Assembly: GCA_902795715.1 (NCBI GenBank)
Contig: CADBME010000122.1
Location: 1 to 7,672, forward strand
DNA length: 7,672 nucleotides
Direction of reading: 5' to 3'
Source of the DNA: an uncultured Lachnospiraceae bacterium
GTDB taxonomy: Bacteria > Bacillota_A > Clostridia > Lachnospirales > Lachnospiraceae
In this document: one piece after another, positions 1 to 5,897 of the stretch
Numbering within the stretch: position 1 is the first letter of the stretch
How the letters are laid out: each line of letters starts with the position of its first letter
Notes under the pieces: model-generated
What the model was told of the DNA's origin: nothing
Database searches by the model: none
The model's input: only the letters and a program-made list of their open reading frames with translations
Translations under genes and position numbers: made by a program

Positions 1-197
1 AAAAGCTTTCTGCAGAAGACGTGATCCGGGAGATGAGACATGACAAAAAGATGGAGCAGGGAGTGATCAAGTTCATTCTTCTTGAAAAGGTGGGCCGGGC
101 CATTATCTGTCGGGATGTGACAGCGGACCAGATGACAGAGGCCTTTGACCGTGTCAGGAGGGAAGAGGAAAAATATGATGAGAAAGGGCAGCCTTGA
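1..197 (+). CDS. aroB: 3-dehydroquinate synthase, C-terminal end (partial)
   Basis: The open frame enters from the left edge (first whole codon at position 3) and ends at TGA 195-197, leaving 64 residues. AroB converts DAHP to 3-dehydroquinate in the cytoplasm, the second step of the shikimate pathway. The visible tail carries the family's C-terminal pattern: a helix followed by MRHDKK, then a Gly, then the strand IKFILLEKVGRA, then a last amphipathic helix (residues TADQMTEAFDRV). AroB proteins usually show DKK-x(2-3)-G-x(2-3)-F-x-L-x(3)-G here. The NAD-binding and metal-binding parts lie outside the window, so the call rests on this tail alone. The end is charged (REEEKYDEKGQP). Only one base separates its stop from the lspA start, so the two are very probably co-transcribed and translationally coupled. 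Confidence 0.72.
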   Translation, partial: KLSAEDVIREMRHDKKMEQGVIKFILLEKVGRAIICRDVTADQMTEAFDRVRREEEKYDEKGQP

Positions 198-198
198 T

Positions 199-696
199 AT
201 GAAAATAAAGAGCATTGTCTTATTTATAATTCTGGTCGCCGCCGATCAGCTCTCCAAGGTCTGGGCTGTCCGGGTTCTGGGAAAGGGAAAGGTTATTGCC
301 CTGATCCCCGGGATTCTTGAACTGACTTATGTGGAGAACCGGGGGGCTGCATTTGGAATCCTGCAGAACAGGCAGTGGTTATTTAGCCTGATGACGGTGA
401 TCGTCCTTCTGGGAATCATCTGGGTTCTGACAAGAACACCCTCACTTCCTCGCTTTGTTTATCTTCGCCTTATCTGTATTATACTGGCTTCGGGGGCTGT
501 CGGAAACCTGATTGACCGCCTTCGCACCCGGTATGTGGTGGATTTTATTTATTTTAAACCTATTAATTTTCCCGTATTTAATGTTGCAGATATCTACGTA
601 ACTACGGCTTCGGCAGCCCTGATCCTTCTCCTCCTCTTTTTCTATAAGGAGAAAGAACTGGATATGATTTTGGGCAAGAACAGAGAAGAAAGCTAA
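199..696 (+). CDS. lspA: Lipoprotein signal peptidase (signal peptidase II)
   Basis: This integral-membrane aspartyl protease removes the signal peptide of prolipoproteins just before the lipidated Cys. The 165-residue product has the usual length and four hydrophobic segments (about 5-18, 60-78, 88-104, 133-149). Family motifs appear in order: ADQLSK (14-20, Asp16), ENRGAAFG (46-53), GNLIDR (102-107), VVDF (113-116) and FNVAD (127-131). By comparison with LspA structures, Asp115 and Asp131 should be the catalytic pair; both are present. I chose ATG 199 because it places ADQ about 15 residues from the N terminus, as in other LspA proteins, with an AAAGGG-like site 10 nt upstream. An in-frame ATG at 175 has a good GAGGA site and would add 8 residues while overlapping aroB, so it remains a possible start. 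GTG 145 is unlikely. The rluD-like gene follows 38 nt downstream. Confidence 0.95.
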   Translation: MKIKSIVLFIILVAADQLSKVWAVRVLGKGKVIALIPGILELTYVENRGAAFGILQNRQWLFSLMTVIVLLGIIWVLTRTPSLPRFVYLRLICIILASGAVGNLIDRLRTRYVVDFIYFKPINFPVFNVADIYVTTASAALILLLLFFYKEKELDMILGKNREES

Positions 697-734
697 AAAG
701 AAACCTCCTTGACGAAGGGAAAGGGAGAAGAGTG

Positions 735-1673
735 ATGGAAGGGCAGGATAAAGAAATTTTCAGATATGTTGCGGATGAAGACCAGGAAGGAATGCGGATG
801 GACCAGTTCCTGGCCGGACAACTGTCCCGGCACTCCAGATCTTATATAGGGAAACTGTGCAGGGAAGGGAGAGCCCGGATCAATGGAAAGACGGCCAAGG
901 CCGGCAATCGGATCCGGATCGGAGATGAGATACTTATATCTATTCCTCTACCGGAAGAGCTGGAAGTTCTGCCGGAAGAGATGGACCTGAATATCGTCTA
1001 TGAGGATTCGGACCTCCTGGTCATCTATAAGCCCAAAGGTATGGTGGTCCATCCCGGAGCCGGCAATCCTGCCGGAACACTGGTCAACGGCCTGCTGGCC
1101 CACTGCAAGGGTCAGCTGTCCGGTATCAACGGAGTCCTCCGCCCCGGCATTGTACATCGAATCGATAAAGATACGACGGGACTGCTGGCTGTCTGCAAGA
1201 CAGACCGGGCCCACAAGAGCCTGGCTCAGCAGCTTAAGGACCACACCATAACCAGAAAATATGAAGCCATCGTCTGGAACAATCTGAAAGAGGAAGAAGG
1301 GACCATCGACCGTCCCATCGGCCGGAGTTCTTCGGACAGGAAGAAGATGGCAGTGACCCCCGGAAAAGGCCGGGAAGCCGTAACACATTACCGGGTTCTC
1401 AACCATCTTGACCACAGATTCAACCATATCGAATGCCAGCTTGAGACAGGAAGGACCCACCAGATCCGTGTTCACATGGCCTCTGTTGGTCATCCCCTCT
1501 TGGGAGACGAAATCTATGGTCCGTCAAGAAAAGTACCCGGCATCCCCGACACCCGGGGCCAGTGCCTTCATGCCAGGGTCCTTGGCTTTGTCCATCCCGT
1601 CAGCGGGGAATACATGGAATTCACCAGTGATCTACCGGAATACTTTCAAAAGATTTTGGATATACTCGGTTAA
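735..1673 (+). CDS. RluD/RluA-family large-subunit rRNA pseudouridine synthase
   Basis: This cytoplasmic enzyme isomerises specific uridines of RNA, most likely 23S rRNA, to pseudouridine. The 312-residue product has the RluD architecture: an N-terminal S4 RNA-binding domain (about 20-82, including SYIGKLCREGRARING), a linker starting the catalytic domain (YEDSDLLVIYKPKGMVVHP, 89-107), the catalytic motif HRIDKDTTGL (141-150) with nucleophile Asp144, and the C-terminal GRTHQIRVHM (239-248) followed by HPLLGDEIYG. All expected motifs are intact and the length is normal. ATG 735 is preferred, with GGGAG about 8 nt upstream; the adjacent GTG 732 is an alternative. The order lspA then this gene matches Bacillus lspA-ylyB. 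The exact uridine targets cannot be read from sequence, so I give no symbol; rluD is the closest name. Confidence 0.93.
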   Translation: MEGQDKEIFRYVADEDQEGMRMDQFLAGQLSRHSRSYIGKLCREGRARINGKTAKAGNRIRIGDEILISIPLPEELEVLPEEMDLNIVYEDSDLLVIYKPKGMVVHPGAGNPAGTLVNGLLAHCKGQLSGINGVLRPGIVHRIDKDTTGLLAVCKTDRAHKSLAQQLKDHTITRKYEAIVWNNLKEEEGTIDRPIGRSSSDRKKMAVTPGKGREAVTHYRVLNHLDHRFNHIECQLETGRTHQIRVHMASVGHPLLGDEIYGPSRKVPGIPDTRGQCLHARVLGFVHPVSGEYMEFTSDLPEYFQKILDILG

Positions 1674-1694
1674 TGCTTTACAAAGTCAGGACCA

Positions 1695-1739
1695 GAGGAT
1701 TTGCCGAAGTGGGGCTAGCCCCTGCTTCGGCAAATCCTC
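1695..1739. repeat. Near-perfect 45-nt palindrome between convergent genes
   Basis: The outer arms GAGGATTTGCCGAAG (1695-1709) and CTTCGGCAAATCCTC (1725-1739) are perfect 15-bp inverted repeats. They enclose a second perfect palindrome, GGGGCTAGCCCC (1711-1722); only T1710 and TG 1723-1724 are unpaired between the two. The element starts 21 nt after the rluD-like stop and ends 46 nt before the end of the minus-strand gene. Transcripts from either strand would fold into a very stable GC-rich hairpin. Neither side has the T-run of a standard intrinsic terminator, so it may be an atypical bidirectional terminator, an mRNA 3'-end stabiliser, or a copy of a dispersed REP-like palindromic repeat. 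The inverted repeat is directly visible; the role is inference. Confidence 0.85.
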
Positions 1740-1785
1740 CCGCCCTTCCGTCGTATATTAAAAAGGACCTGCTGATTTCCTTCGA

Positions 1786-2673
1786 TTATTTCCAGCTGCT
1801 AAAACCGATGGATGTCATAGTGATCTTATCTTTTTTGAGTGTTTTGTTTTTGGAGAGATGGCTGTTCCAGGCTTTGAAAGCTACGGTCAGCCGGGTATTC
1901 ATGGTATCCGCAAATCTCTTTAAGTCTGTGGGATCGGTATAGGGAATATATTTGGGATTCGGATAGTCTTCTTTCATTTCTACGGCTTTCTTTAAAGTGA
2001 TTCCGGCACCCTTCCCGTTGAAGCTTGTGTTTATGGTACCCTCGATGGTGTCATCATTCCACTCGTCTATATATTTATAATGGGTGAAGGCACTTCCTTC
2101 TTTTACAGATGCCGTGCCCGAAATAAGATTGATTTTTATTCTTGTCGTCGTACGGGATTCCGGTGAGTCCGGGGCCATATAGTATAAGAATTCCAGATCG
2201 TAATTCCCCTTCCAGGCCGTGACTGATGTGCGCATGACATAGTCATCGGTGGCTCCTGACGGACTGTTTTTTAAGACATATCCTTTAACAGATTTGTCGT
2301 ATTTTCCCTTAGACAGGACATAATTGCGAAGTTTTCTGGCTCTTGCAGCAGATTTCCTTTCCACTACGACCTTACAATTGAGTTTTTTTCCATTTACTTT
2401 GACTGTGATGGTTGCGGTTCCGTAATTCTTTGCCTTGAGTTTCCCTTTTTTGGATACCGTGACTATCTTTTTGTCGCTGGACTTCCATTTTGCTTTTTTC
2501 TTTGTCCCTTTTACCTTCAGCTTGTAAGTGCTGTTTTTGGTCATATAGACAGTCTTTTTGCTGAGCTTGACTTTTTTTGCATAAACCGTGCAGCCTGCAG
2601 ACAGGAAAAAGTATACTGTCAGGATGGAGAGCGTCAGTAATGCAAGTTTACCATAGTTTGAAAATTTTCTCAT
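1786..2673 (-). CDS. Secreted lysine-rich protein with BIG2 (bacterial Ig-like) domain, unknown function
   Basis: The 295-residue product has a signal peptide (basic MRKFSNYGK, hydrophobic core about 9-27). Cleavage could follow VYA at 30-32 (signal peptidase I), or LSAGC at 24-28 could act as a loose lipobox with Cys28. Residues 33-104 read as one Ig-like BIG2 domain: the VKLSKKTVYM strand, WKSSDKKIVTVSKKGKLKAKNYG in the position of the typical 'W-S-S-x-x-x-V-A-V-x-x-x-G-x-V-x-A-x-x-x-G' core, then TATITVKVNGK. Lysine is extreme here: 26 of 75 residues in 33-107. The rest (108-295) is a mixed alpha/beta region with many Tyr and Trp that I do not recognise. The start has a strong GGGGGTG site 5 nt upstream and its own promoter. 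The gene is transcribed against its neighbours and looks monocistronic. A surface or wall-interaction role is likely but unproven. Confidence 0.85.
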   Translation of the reverse strand: MRKFSNYGKLALLTLSILTVYFFLSAGCTVYAKKVKLSKKTVYMTKNSTYKLKVKGTKKKAKWKSSDKKIVTVSKKGKLKAKNYGTATITVKVNGKKLNCKVVVERKSAARARKLRNYVLSKGKYDKSVKGYVLKNSPSGATDDYVMRTSVTAWKGNYDLEFLYYMAPDSPESRTTTRIKINLISGTASVKEGSAFTHYKYIDEWNDDTIEGTINTSFNGKGAGITLKKAVEMKEDYPNPKYIPYTDPTDLKRFADTMNTRLTVAFKAWNSHLSKNKTLKKDKITMTSIGFSSWK

Positions 2674-2745
2674 AAATTCACCCCCAAACCAAGTAGTATT
2701 CAGAAAATAATGATTTGATATAATTAATGTGCGCCATTTCTGCGT

Positions 2746-2774
2746 ATTTTAACATAATATTCTAAAAAATACAA
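2746..2774 (-). promoter_or_regulatory. Sigma-A type promoter for the BIG2-domain gene
   Basis: Read on the minus strand, TTGTAT (2774-2769) and TAAAAT (2751-2746) are 17 nt apart in A+T-rich DNA. Transcription would start near 2739, giving a leader of about 65 nt before the ATG at 2673. This is a sequence match only. Confidence 0.6.
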
Positions 2775-2851
2775 TATAAAAATGGGAGAAATATCTGAAA
2801 AAATAATAGTTTTGTCTTCCTTTGACCTTTTTTAAGCAGGGGATGACAAAA

Positions 2852-2898
2852 ACCTGCAGGATTCGGAAGCAAGAATATGCAGGAAAAATCCTGCAGGT
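2852..2898. repeat. CCTGCAGG inverted repeat upstream of the rpsO promoter
   Basis: ACCTGCAGGAT (2852-2862) and ATCCTGCAGGT (2888-2898) are perfect 11-bp inverted repeats with a 25-nt centre. Each arm contains the self-palindrome CCTGCAGG, and a third related copy, TGCAGGA (2878-2884), can pair with TCCTGCA (2889-2895). The block lies just upstream of the rpsO -35 box and about 75 bp upstream of the minus-strand promoter. It could be a protein-binding site or a folded DNA/RNA element. No T-run follows, so it is not a normal terminator. Confidence 0.7.
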
Positions 2899-2904
2899 CG
2901 GGAC

Positions 2905-2933
2905 TTTACAAAAAAAATCAGCTGTGGTAGACT
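2905..2933 (+). promoter_or_regulatory. Probable rpsO promoter with extended -10
   Basis: TTTACA (2905-2910) is followed 17 nt later by TAGACT (2928-2933), preceded by TG one base upstream (2925-2926), an extended -10 feature. The predicted start near 2940 gives a leader of about 100 nt before rpsO. Confidence 0.6.
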
Positions 2934-2965
2934 ATTCAACTGTAAACACATGTGCATAAGCACGG

Positions 2966-3030
2966 ACCCTTTACCAGGATGATGGATTCTCCGACCGCAT
3001 CTTCGTAAAGGTGATATTCAAAACAGGAGG
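2966..3030 (+). promoter_or_regulatory. Structured rpsO leader, possible S15 autoregulatory element
   Basis: CCTTTAC (2968-2974) pairs with GTAAAGG (3005-3011). After a single C-C mismatch the stem continues with AGGATG (2976-2981) against CATCTT (2998-3003, including one G-U pair). Inside, GGA-TTC-TCC (2984-2992) can form a small apical hairpin. The result is a stem of about 13 bp ending 13 nt before the AGGAGG ribosome site (3025-3030). S15 is known to repress its own mRNA through leader structures in several bacterial groups, each with a different fold. The stem is read from the sequence; S15 binding is inference. Confidence 0.55.
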
Positions 3031-3038
3031 AAAACGAT

Positions 3039-3305
3039 ATGATCACAAAAGAGCAAAAGCAGGAAATCGTAGAAAAGTTCGGAAGAAGTGAAGGGGATAC
3101 AGGTTCACCCGAGGTTCAGGTAGCCATCCTTACCGCAAGAATCAATGATCTGCAGAATCATTTCAAGGCCAACCCCAAAGATCATCACTCCAGAAGAGGA
3201 CTTCTGAAGATGGTTGGTCAGAGAAGGAATCTTCTCGGATATCTGAGATCCAAAGATATCACTCGCTACAGAACCCTGATTGAGCAGCTTGGATTAAGAA
3301 AATAA
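3039..3305 (+). CDS. rpsO: 30S ribosomal protein S15
   Basis: S15 is a primary 16S rRNA-binding protein that holds the central-domain three-way junction and helps form an intersubunit bridge. The 88-residue product has the standard length and hallmark segments: [15 protein letters not shown] (21-35), then [21 protein letters not shown] with the invariant HHSRRGLL core (46-53), RRNLLGYL and a closing LIEQLGLRK. The start is clear: AGGAGG lies 8 nt upstream of ATG 3039. It has its own promoter and structured leader upstream and an intrinsic terminator downstream, so it looks like a single-gene unit. In many bacteria pnp follows rpsO; here it does not. Confidence 0.98.
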   Translation: MITKEQKQEIVEKFGRSEGDTGSPEVQVAILTARINDLQNHFKANPKDHHSRRGLLKMVGQRRNLLGYLRSKDITRYRTLIEQLGLRK

Positions 3306-3317
3306 GACGAGATTGCC

Positions 3318-3350
3318 GGAGGATGCCTCAAGGGCATCCTCTTTTGCTTT
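3318..3350 (+). terminator. Intrinsic terminator of rpsO
   Basis: GAGGATGCC (3319-3327) and GGCATCCTC (3333-3341) form a 9-bp stem with a 5-nt loop. A G-T pair (3318/3342) can extend it, and the run TTTTGCTTT (3342-3350) follows. It lies 13 nt after the rpsO stop. Confidence 0.92.
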
Positions 3351-3371
3351 ATGTGCAGGGCATTTTGTTTT

Positions 3372-3402
3372 TTGACAGGGCTTCCTTGCAGCCAGGTTAT
3401 CT
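3372..3402 (+). promoter_or_regulatory. Candidate promoter for the GDPD-TPR gene pair
   Basis: A perfect -35 consensus TTGACA (3372-3377) lies just after the rpsO terminator. The -10 is weak: GGTTAT at a 17-nt spacing (3395-3400) or TTATCT at 19 nt (3397-3402). An A+T-rich stretch at 3425-3440 could hold an alternative -10. A promoter is expected here because the upstream transcript terminates. Confidence 0.4.
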
Positions 3403-3457
3403 GTGACAGCTTAAAACTACATTTAAACTATATATGATACTATTGACAGGTAAGAAA

Positions 3458-4615
3458 ATGAACTGGAAAAAAATCCATTTTCCTAATATAAATGTAAAAA
3501 ATAAAAAATACAGGGGAGGACTTGTTTTCGGACTCCTTCTCCTTTGTCTGACCGGCCTCCTCTTCATGGCCGCACAGAGTATTCAACTGAAAGTCCCCCG
3601 GGAGCTTCACGGCCGGAAAGTGAATGCCGGTACCATCCGTTTGTCCTGGAATCCCGTTCCCGGCTGTGATGGCTATGTCATAAGCCGTTACAGCAGGGGG
3701 AATGGAAAGATGGAGGAGATTGCCAGGATCCGCTCTGCTAAAGTGACTGTCTATGAGGATGATGTAAACGCCAACAGAAAACAAAGATATACTGTTGCAG
3801 CCTACCAGACCGGTTCCGGGGGAGGACTTGTCTGTTCCCGAAAGGGGGAAATCACTGCCGGGGGTCTTACAGGTTACGAAACCATCGGACACCGCGGGGC
3901 CATGGACCTGGCGCCGGATGATACCATCGCCTCCTTTAACAGGGCCAGGAGGGCAGGATATACTACATTTGAGTGTGATATGTTTTATACAGACTCCGGA
4001 GATCTTTTTATTTTCCATGATCCGGAACTGGAGCCCCTTACGGGAAAGGGGGGGAGTCCTTCTAAACTGTCCCAGGATAATTATCTCATGTATCCCATTC
4101 TTTATGGAAAGAATTCCAACCGCTATCCCGCCCAGTATCCTCCCGACCTGAATGAACTCCTTGCCTGGGGCCGGGATCATGATATGAGAATCATTATTCA
4201 CATCAAAGTCCTTGATGTTGTTTATGATGATAAAGCCTTTTCCATGATAGAAGAGTCCCTGGAAAAATATGATATGAAAGAAAAGGTTCTTTTCTTTACA
4301 TCGGATTACAAAGTGTCAGCCAGGATGGCAGATTTTGACTTCCGCAAGGGTTTTTTGACATCCTTTACCTCCAAGGAGATGCGGCGCAATGCCATACAGA
4401 CTGCAAAAAAGAATCAGTGTGAACTCGTTATCATGAAATATTCAGACCAGTATCCTGTGACAGCGGATATCAATCGCCTGGCCCATGAGAAGGGATTGAA
4501 AACCGTCGCTTATAATATCAAACGCTGGGATCAGATTGCTTTCCTGATTAACTCGCGTACGGATTACTGGATCACTAACCGGGTCCTGGTCCGGTCCGGG
4601 AGAAAACAAAAATAG
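3458..4615 (+). CDS. Membrane-anchored FnIII-like/GDPD-domain protein with divergent active site
   Basis: The 385-residue product has a short basic N terminus, one transmembrane segment (about 20-40), a fibronectin-III-like region (about 45-134; core IRLSWNPVPGCDGYVISR) and a C-terminal glycerophosphodiester phosphodiesterase (GDPD) TIM barrel (about 140-378), probably outside the membrane. GDPDs hydrolyse glycerophosphodiesters to glycerol-3-phosphate and an alcohol. The two catalytic histidines are kept (HRG, His145; FHD, His187), as are the first two metal ligands (Glu172 and Asp174 in ECD) and Lys250. Other signatures differ: PENT is PDDT (153-156), the third metal ligand Glu of IEIK is His248 in IHIK, and the terminal ITDxP is ITNRV. 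Activity is therefore uncertain. ATG 3458 is chosen because AGG lies 7 nt upstream; ATG 3434 has no ribosome site. The TPR gene follows after 32 nt. Confidence 0.85.
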   Translation: MNWKKIHFPNINVKNKKYRGGLVFGLLLLCLTGLLFMAAQSIQLKVPRELHGRKVNAGTIRLSWNPVPGCDGYVISRYSRGNGKMEEIARIRSAKVTVYEDDVNANRKQRYTVAAYQTGSGGGLVCSRKGEITAGGLTGYETIGHRGAMDLAPDDTIASFNRARRAGYTTFECDMFYTDSGDLFIFHDPELEPLTGKGGSPSKLSQDNYLMYPILYGKNSNRYPAQYPPDLNELLAWGRDHDMRIIIHIKVLDVVYDDKAFSMIEESLEKYDMKEKVLFFTSDYKVSARMADFDFRKGFLTSFTSKEMRRNAIQTAKKNQCELVIMKYSDQYPVTADINRLAHEKGLKTVAYNIKRWDQIAFLINSRTDYWITNRVLVRSGRKQK

Positions 4616-4647
4616 ATAGCCCTGATTAAATGAAAGGGGAGTGTGCC

Positions 4648-5301
4648 ATGAGAAAAGTTGTCGTTGCAGGAATTCTTATTCTCCTGATTTTTGGTCTGTC
4701 AGGAGTTTACTATCATTTGCGTGCTATTCATGACAAGCAGGAAATTCGCCGGGAAGCCCTCCTGTATTTTAACGAGGAGGATTACCAGAAGGCGGCAGAC
4801 CTTTTTGAAGATGCCAGAGCAAGGAAGACTTTCTTCTCCTCCCAACTGGATTGGGATATTCTCAATTATCTGGCAGAAAGCAGATACCAGCTCGGAGACT
4901 ATGATGAAGCCCTGAAGCTTTATGACAGCATGATTCGACAGGAGCCGGGAAAATCACAGAATTATCAGCTCAAGGGTGAGTGTCTCGAGAAGGCCGACCG
5001 CCCGGAAGAAGCCATAGACTGTTATCAGACAGGCTATGATAAAACCGGGGATTCTACCCTCCTGCTTCGGATGTGCAATGTCTACATGAATGAAAAAGAG
5101 TATGAGAAAGCTCTTTCCTGCACGGAAGAAGGATCCAGGGGCGATGACAGGCAGGAGTTTCTCTACAACAAGATTATTATTTATGAGAGATCCCGCGATT
5201 ATTCATCGGCCTTCCAGGCCGCATCCGAATATGTCAATCTGTATCCCAAGGACGAGAAAGGAAAAAAAGAATATATCTTTCTTTCCACAAGGGTTGACTG
5301 A
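4648..5301 (+). CDS. Membrane-anchored tetratricopeptide-repeat (TPR) protein
   Basis: The 217-residue product has one N-terminal membrane segment (about 4-21) after a short basic start (MRK) and then helical TPR units. Repeats are seen at about 35-65 (FNEEDYQKAADLFEDA), 70-100 (YLAESRYQLGDYDEALKLYDSMIRQEP), 104-135 (LKGECLEKADRPEEAIDCYQTGY), 138-165 (NVYMNEKEYEKALSCTEEG) and 172-202 (YERSRDYSSAFQAASEYVNLYP), with the usual G/A-Y-x-x-A spacing. TPR arrays bind proteins; the orientation (short cytoplasmic N terminus, domain outside) is inferred. ATG 4648 has AGGGGAG 6 nt upstream; the upstream ATG 4630 lacks a site and would place charged residues before the anchor. It lies 32 nt after the GDPD gene with no terminator between, so the two probably act together. 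No specific family beyond TPR is recognised. Confidence 0.85.
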   Translation: MRKVVVAGILILLIFGLSGVYYHLRAIHDKQEIRREALLYFNEEDYQKAADLFEDARARKTFFSSQLDWDILNYLAESRYQLGDYDEALKLYDSMIRQEPGKSQNYQLKGECLEKADRPEEAIDCYQTGYDKTGDSTLLLRMCNVYMNEKEYEKALSCTEEGSRGDDRQEFLYNKIIIYERSRDYSSAFQAASEYVNLYPKDEKGKKEYIFLSTRVD

Positions 5302-5347
5302 TTCATTCCTTTACTTTTTTGCGGTTTTTGCATATCGGCTGCCTTTA

Positions 5348-5376
5348 TTGACAGTGTATACAAAAAATGTTAAAAT
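5348..5376 (+). promoter_or_regulatory. Strong sigma-A promoter of ptsHI
   Basis: TTGACA (5348-5353, perfect) and TAAAAT (5371-5376) are separated by 17 nt, with TG at 5368-5369 giving an extended -10. The spacer contains an 8-bp palindrome, TGTATACA (5355-5362), that could be an operator. The start is predicted near 5383. No obvious catabolite-responsive element was found. Confidence 0.85.
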
Positions 5377-5382
5377 ATTCGA

Positions 5383-5584
5383 GATGGGGATCCTGATGTA
5401 ATGTAAAAAAGGCACAAAATCATAGAGGATTTTTCCTCTTCTTTGTACTATGTGTCTGAAGCCGTGCACAAAGTAGATTTTAATACTGACCAAAGTGCAT
5501 CTAAGAAGAGACATGGCATCTTGATTTCTTGGGAATAGCTGTTTTTTATTATAGTATGCATTAAGAAAGAAAAGGAGAATTACT
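5383..5584 (+). promoter_or_regulatory. Long ptsH leader with competing hairpins
   Basis: The leader is about 200 nt, long for a two-gene housekeeping operon. AGAGGA (5424-5429) pairs with TCCTCT (5434-5439) around a T4 loop, and ACAAA (5414-5418) with TTTGT (5442-5446) can extend this stem. Alternatives that cannot coexist with it are CTTTGT (5441-5446) with ACAAAG (5468-5473), and CTCTTCTT (5436-5443) with AAGAAGAG (5503-5510). TGCAC (5465-5469) can also pair with GTGCA (5495-5499). A T6 run follows at 5542-5547 but only a weak stem precedes it. The ribosome site AAAGGAG (5571-5577) is exposed. It matches no riboswitch class that I recognise. Confidence 0.4.
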
Positions 5585-5848
5585 ATGGTATCACAGAAAA
5601 TTACGATCAAAAACCCCCAGGGACTTCACATGAGACCGGCCGGAGTTTTCGCTAAAGGCGTAGCAAAATATCAGAGCAATGTCAATCTTATTTTCAATGG
5701 CAAATCAACCAATGGCAAGAGTCTTCTGAATATTATCGGCGCATGCATCAAGTGTGGTTCCGAGATTGAAATCCAGTGTGACGGACCCGACGAAGAAGAA
5801 GCCCTTCAGGGAGCAGTAGAACTGATTGAAAGCGGTCTGGGTGAATAA
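5585..5848 (+). CDS. ptsH: Phosphocarrier protein HPr
   Basis: HPr is the small cytoplasmic PTS carrier: it accepts phosphate from Enzyme I on a histidine and passes it to sugar-specific EIIA domains. The 87-residue product has normal length. The phosphorylation site GLHMRPAG (13-20) contains His15 with Arg17 and Pro18. The regulatory site NGKSLLNIIG (43-52) contains Ser46, the target of HPr kinase/phosphorylase in low-GC Gram-positives, where P-Ser-HPr is the CcpA corepressor; retention of both His15 and Ser46 makes it HPr rather than Crh. Three cysteines (54, 57, 65) are somewhat unusual for HPr. AAAGGAG lies 7 nt before the ATG. ptsI follows 49 nt downstream on the same transcript. Confidence 0.97.
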   Translation: MVSQKITIKNPQGLHMRPAGVFAKGVAKYQSNVNLIFNGKSTNGKSLLNIIGACIKCGSEIEIQCDGPDEEEALQGAVELIESGLGE

Positions 5849-5897
5849 TTCCGGATTGATTTTTCCTTAGAGATGGAATCAGTATGAGGTGAGTGAT

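Noticed and set aside
948..1493. Minus-strand open frame of 181 codons inside the rluD-like gene
   Set aside because: It lies wholly antisense to a gene with intact family motifs, and its product resembles nothing known.
1673..1942. Plus-strand open frame of 89 codons after the rluD-like gene
   Set aside because: It crosses the palindrome and the antisense of the BIG2 gene; it has no ribosome site and no recognisable protein pattern.
5302..5347. Possible terminator after the TPR gene
   Set aside because: There are T-runs but no convincing GC-rich hairpin before them.
5384..5401. Five-codon mini-ORF (MGILM) at the start of the ptsH leader
   Set aside because: It starts at the predicted transcription start without a ribosome site and is not rich in any one codon, so an attenuation peptide is unsupported.
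5311..5610. Minus-strand open frame over the ptsH promoter and leader
   Set aside because: Hydrophobic composition reflects A+T-rich DNA; it overlaps the start of ptsH and has no supporting ribosome site or homology.
5849..5897. Possible terminator or promoter between ptsH and ptsI
   Set aside because: The 49-nt gap has no stable hairpin and no paired -35/-10 boxes; it fits a simple operon spacer.
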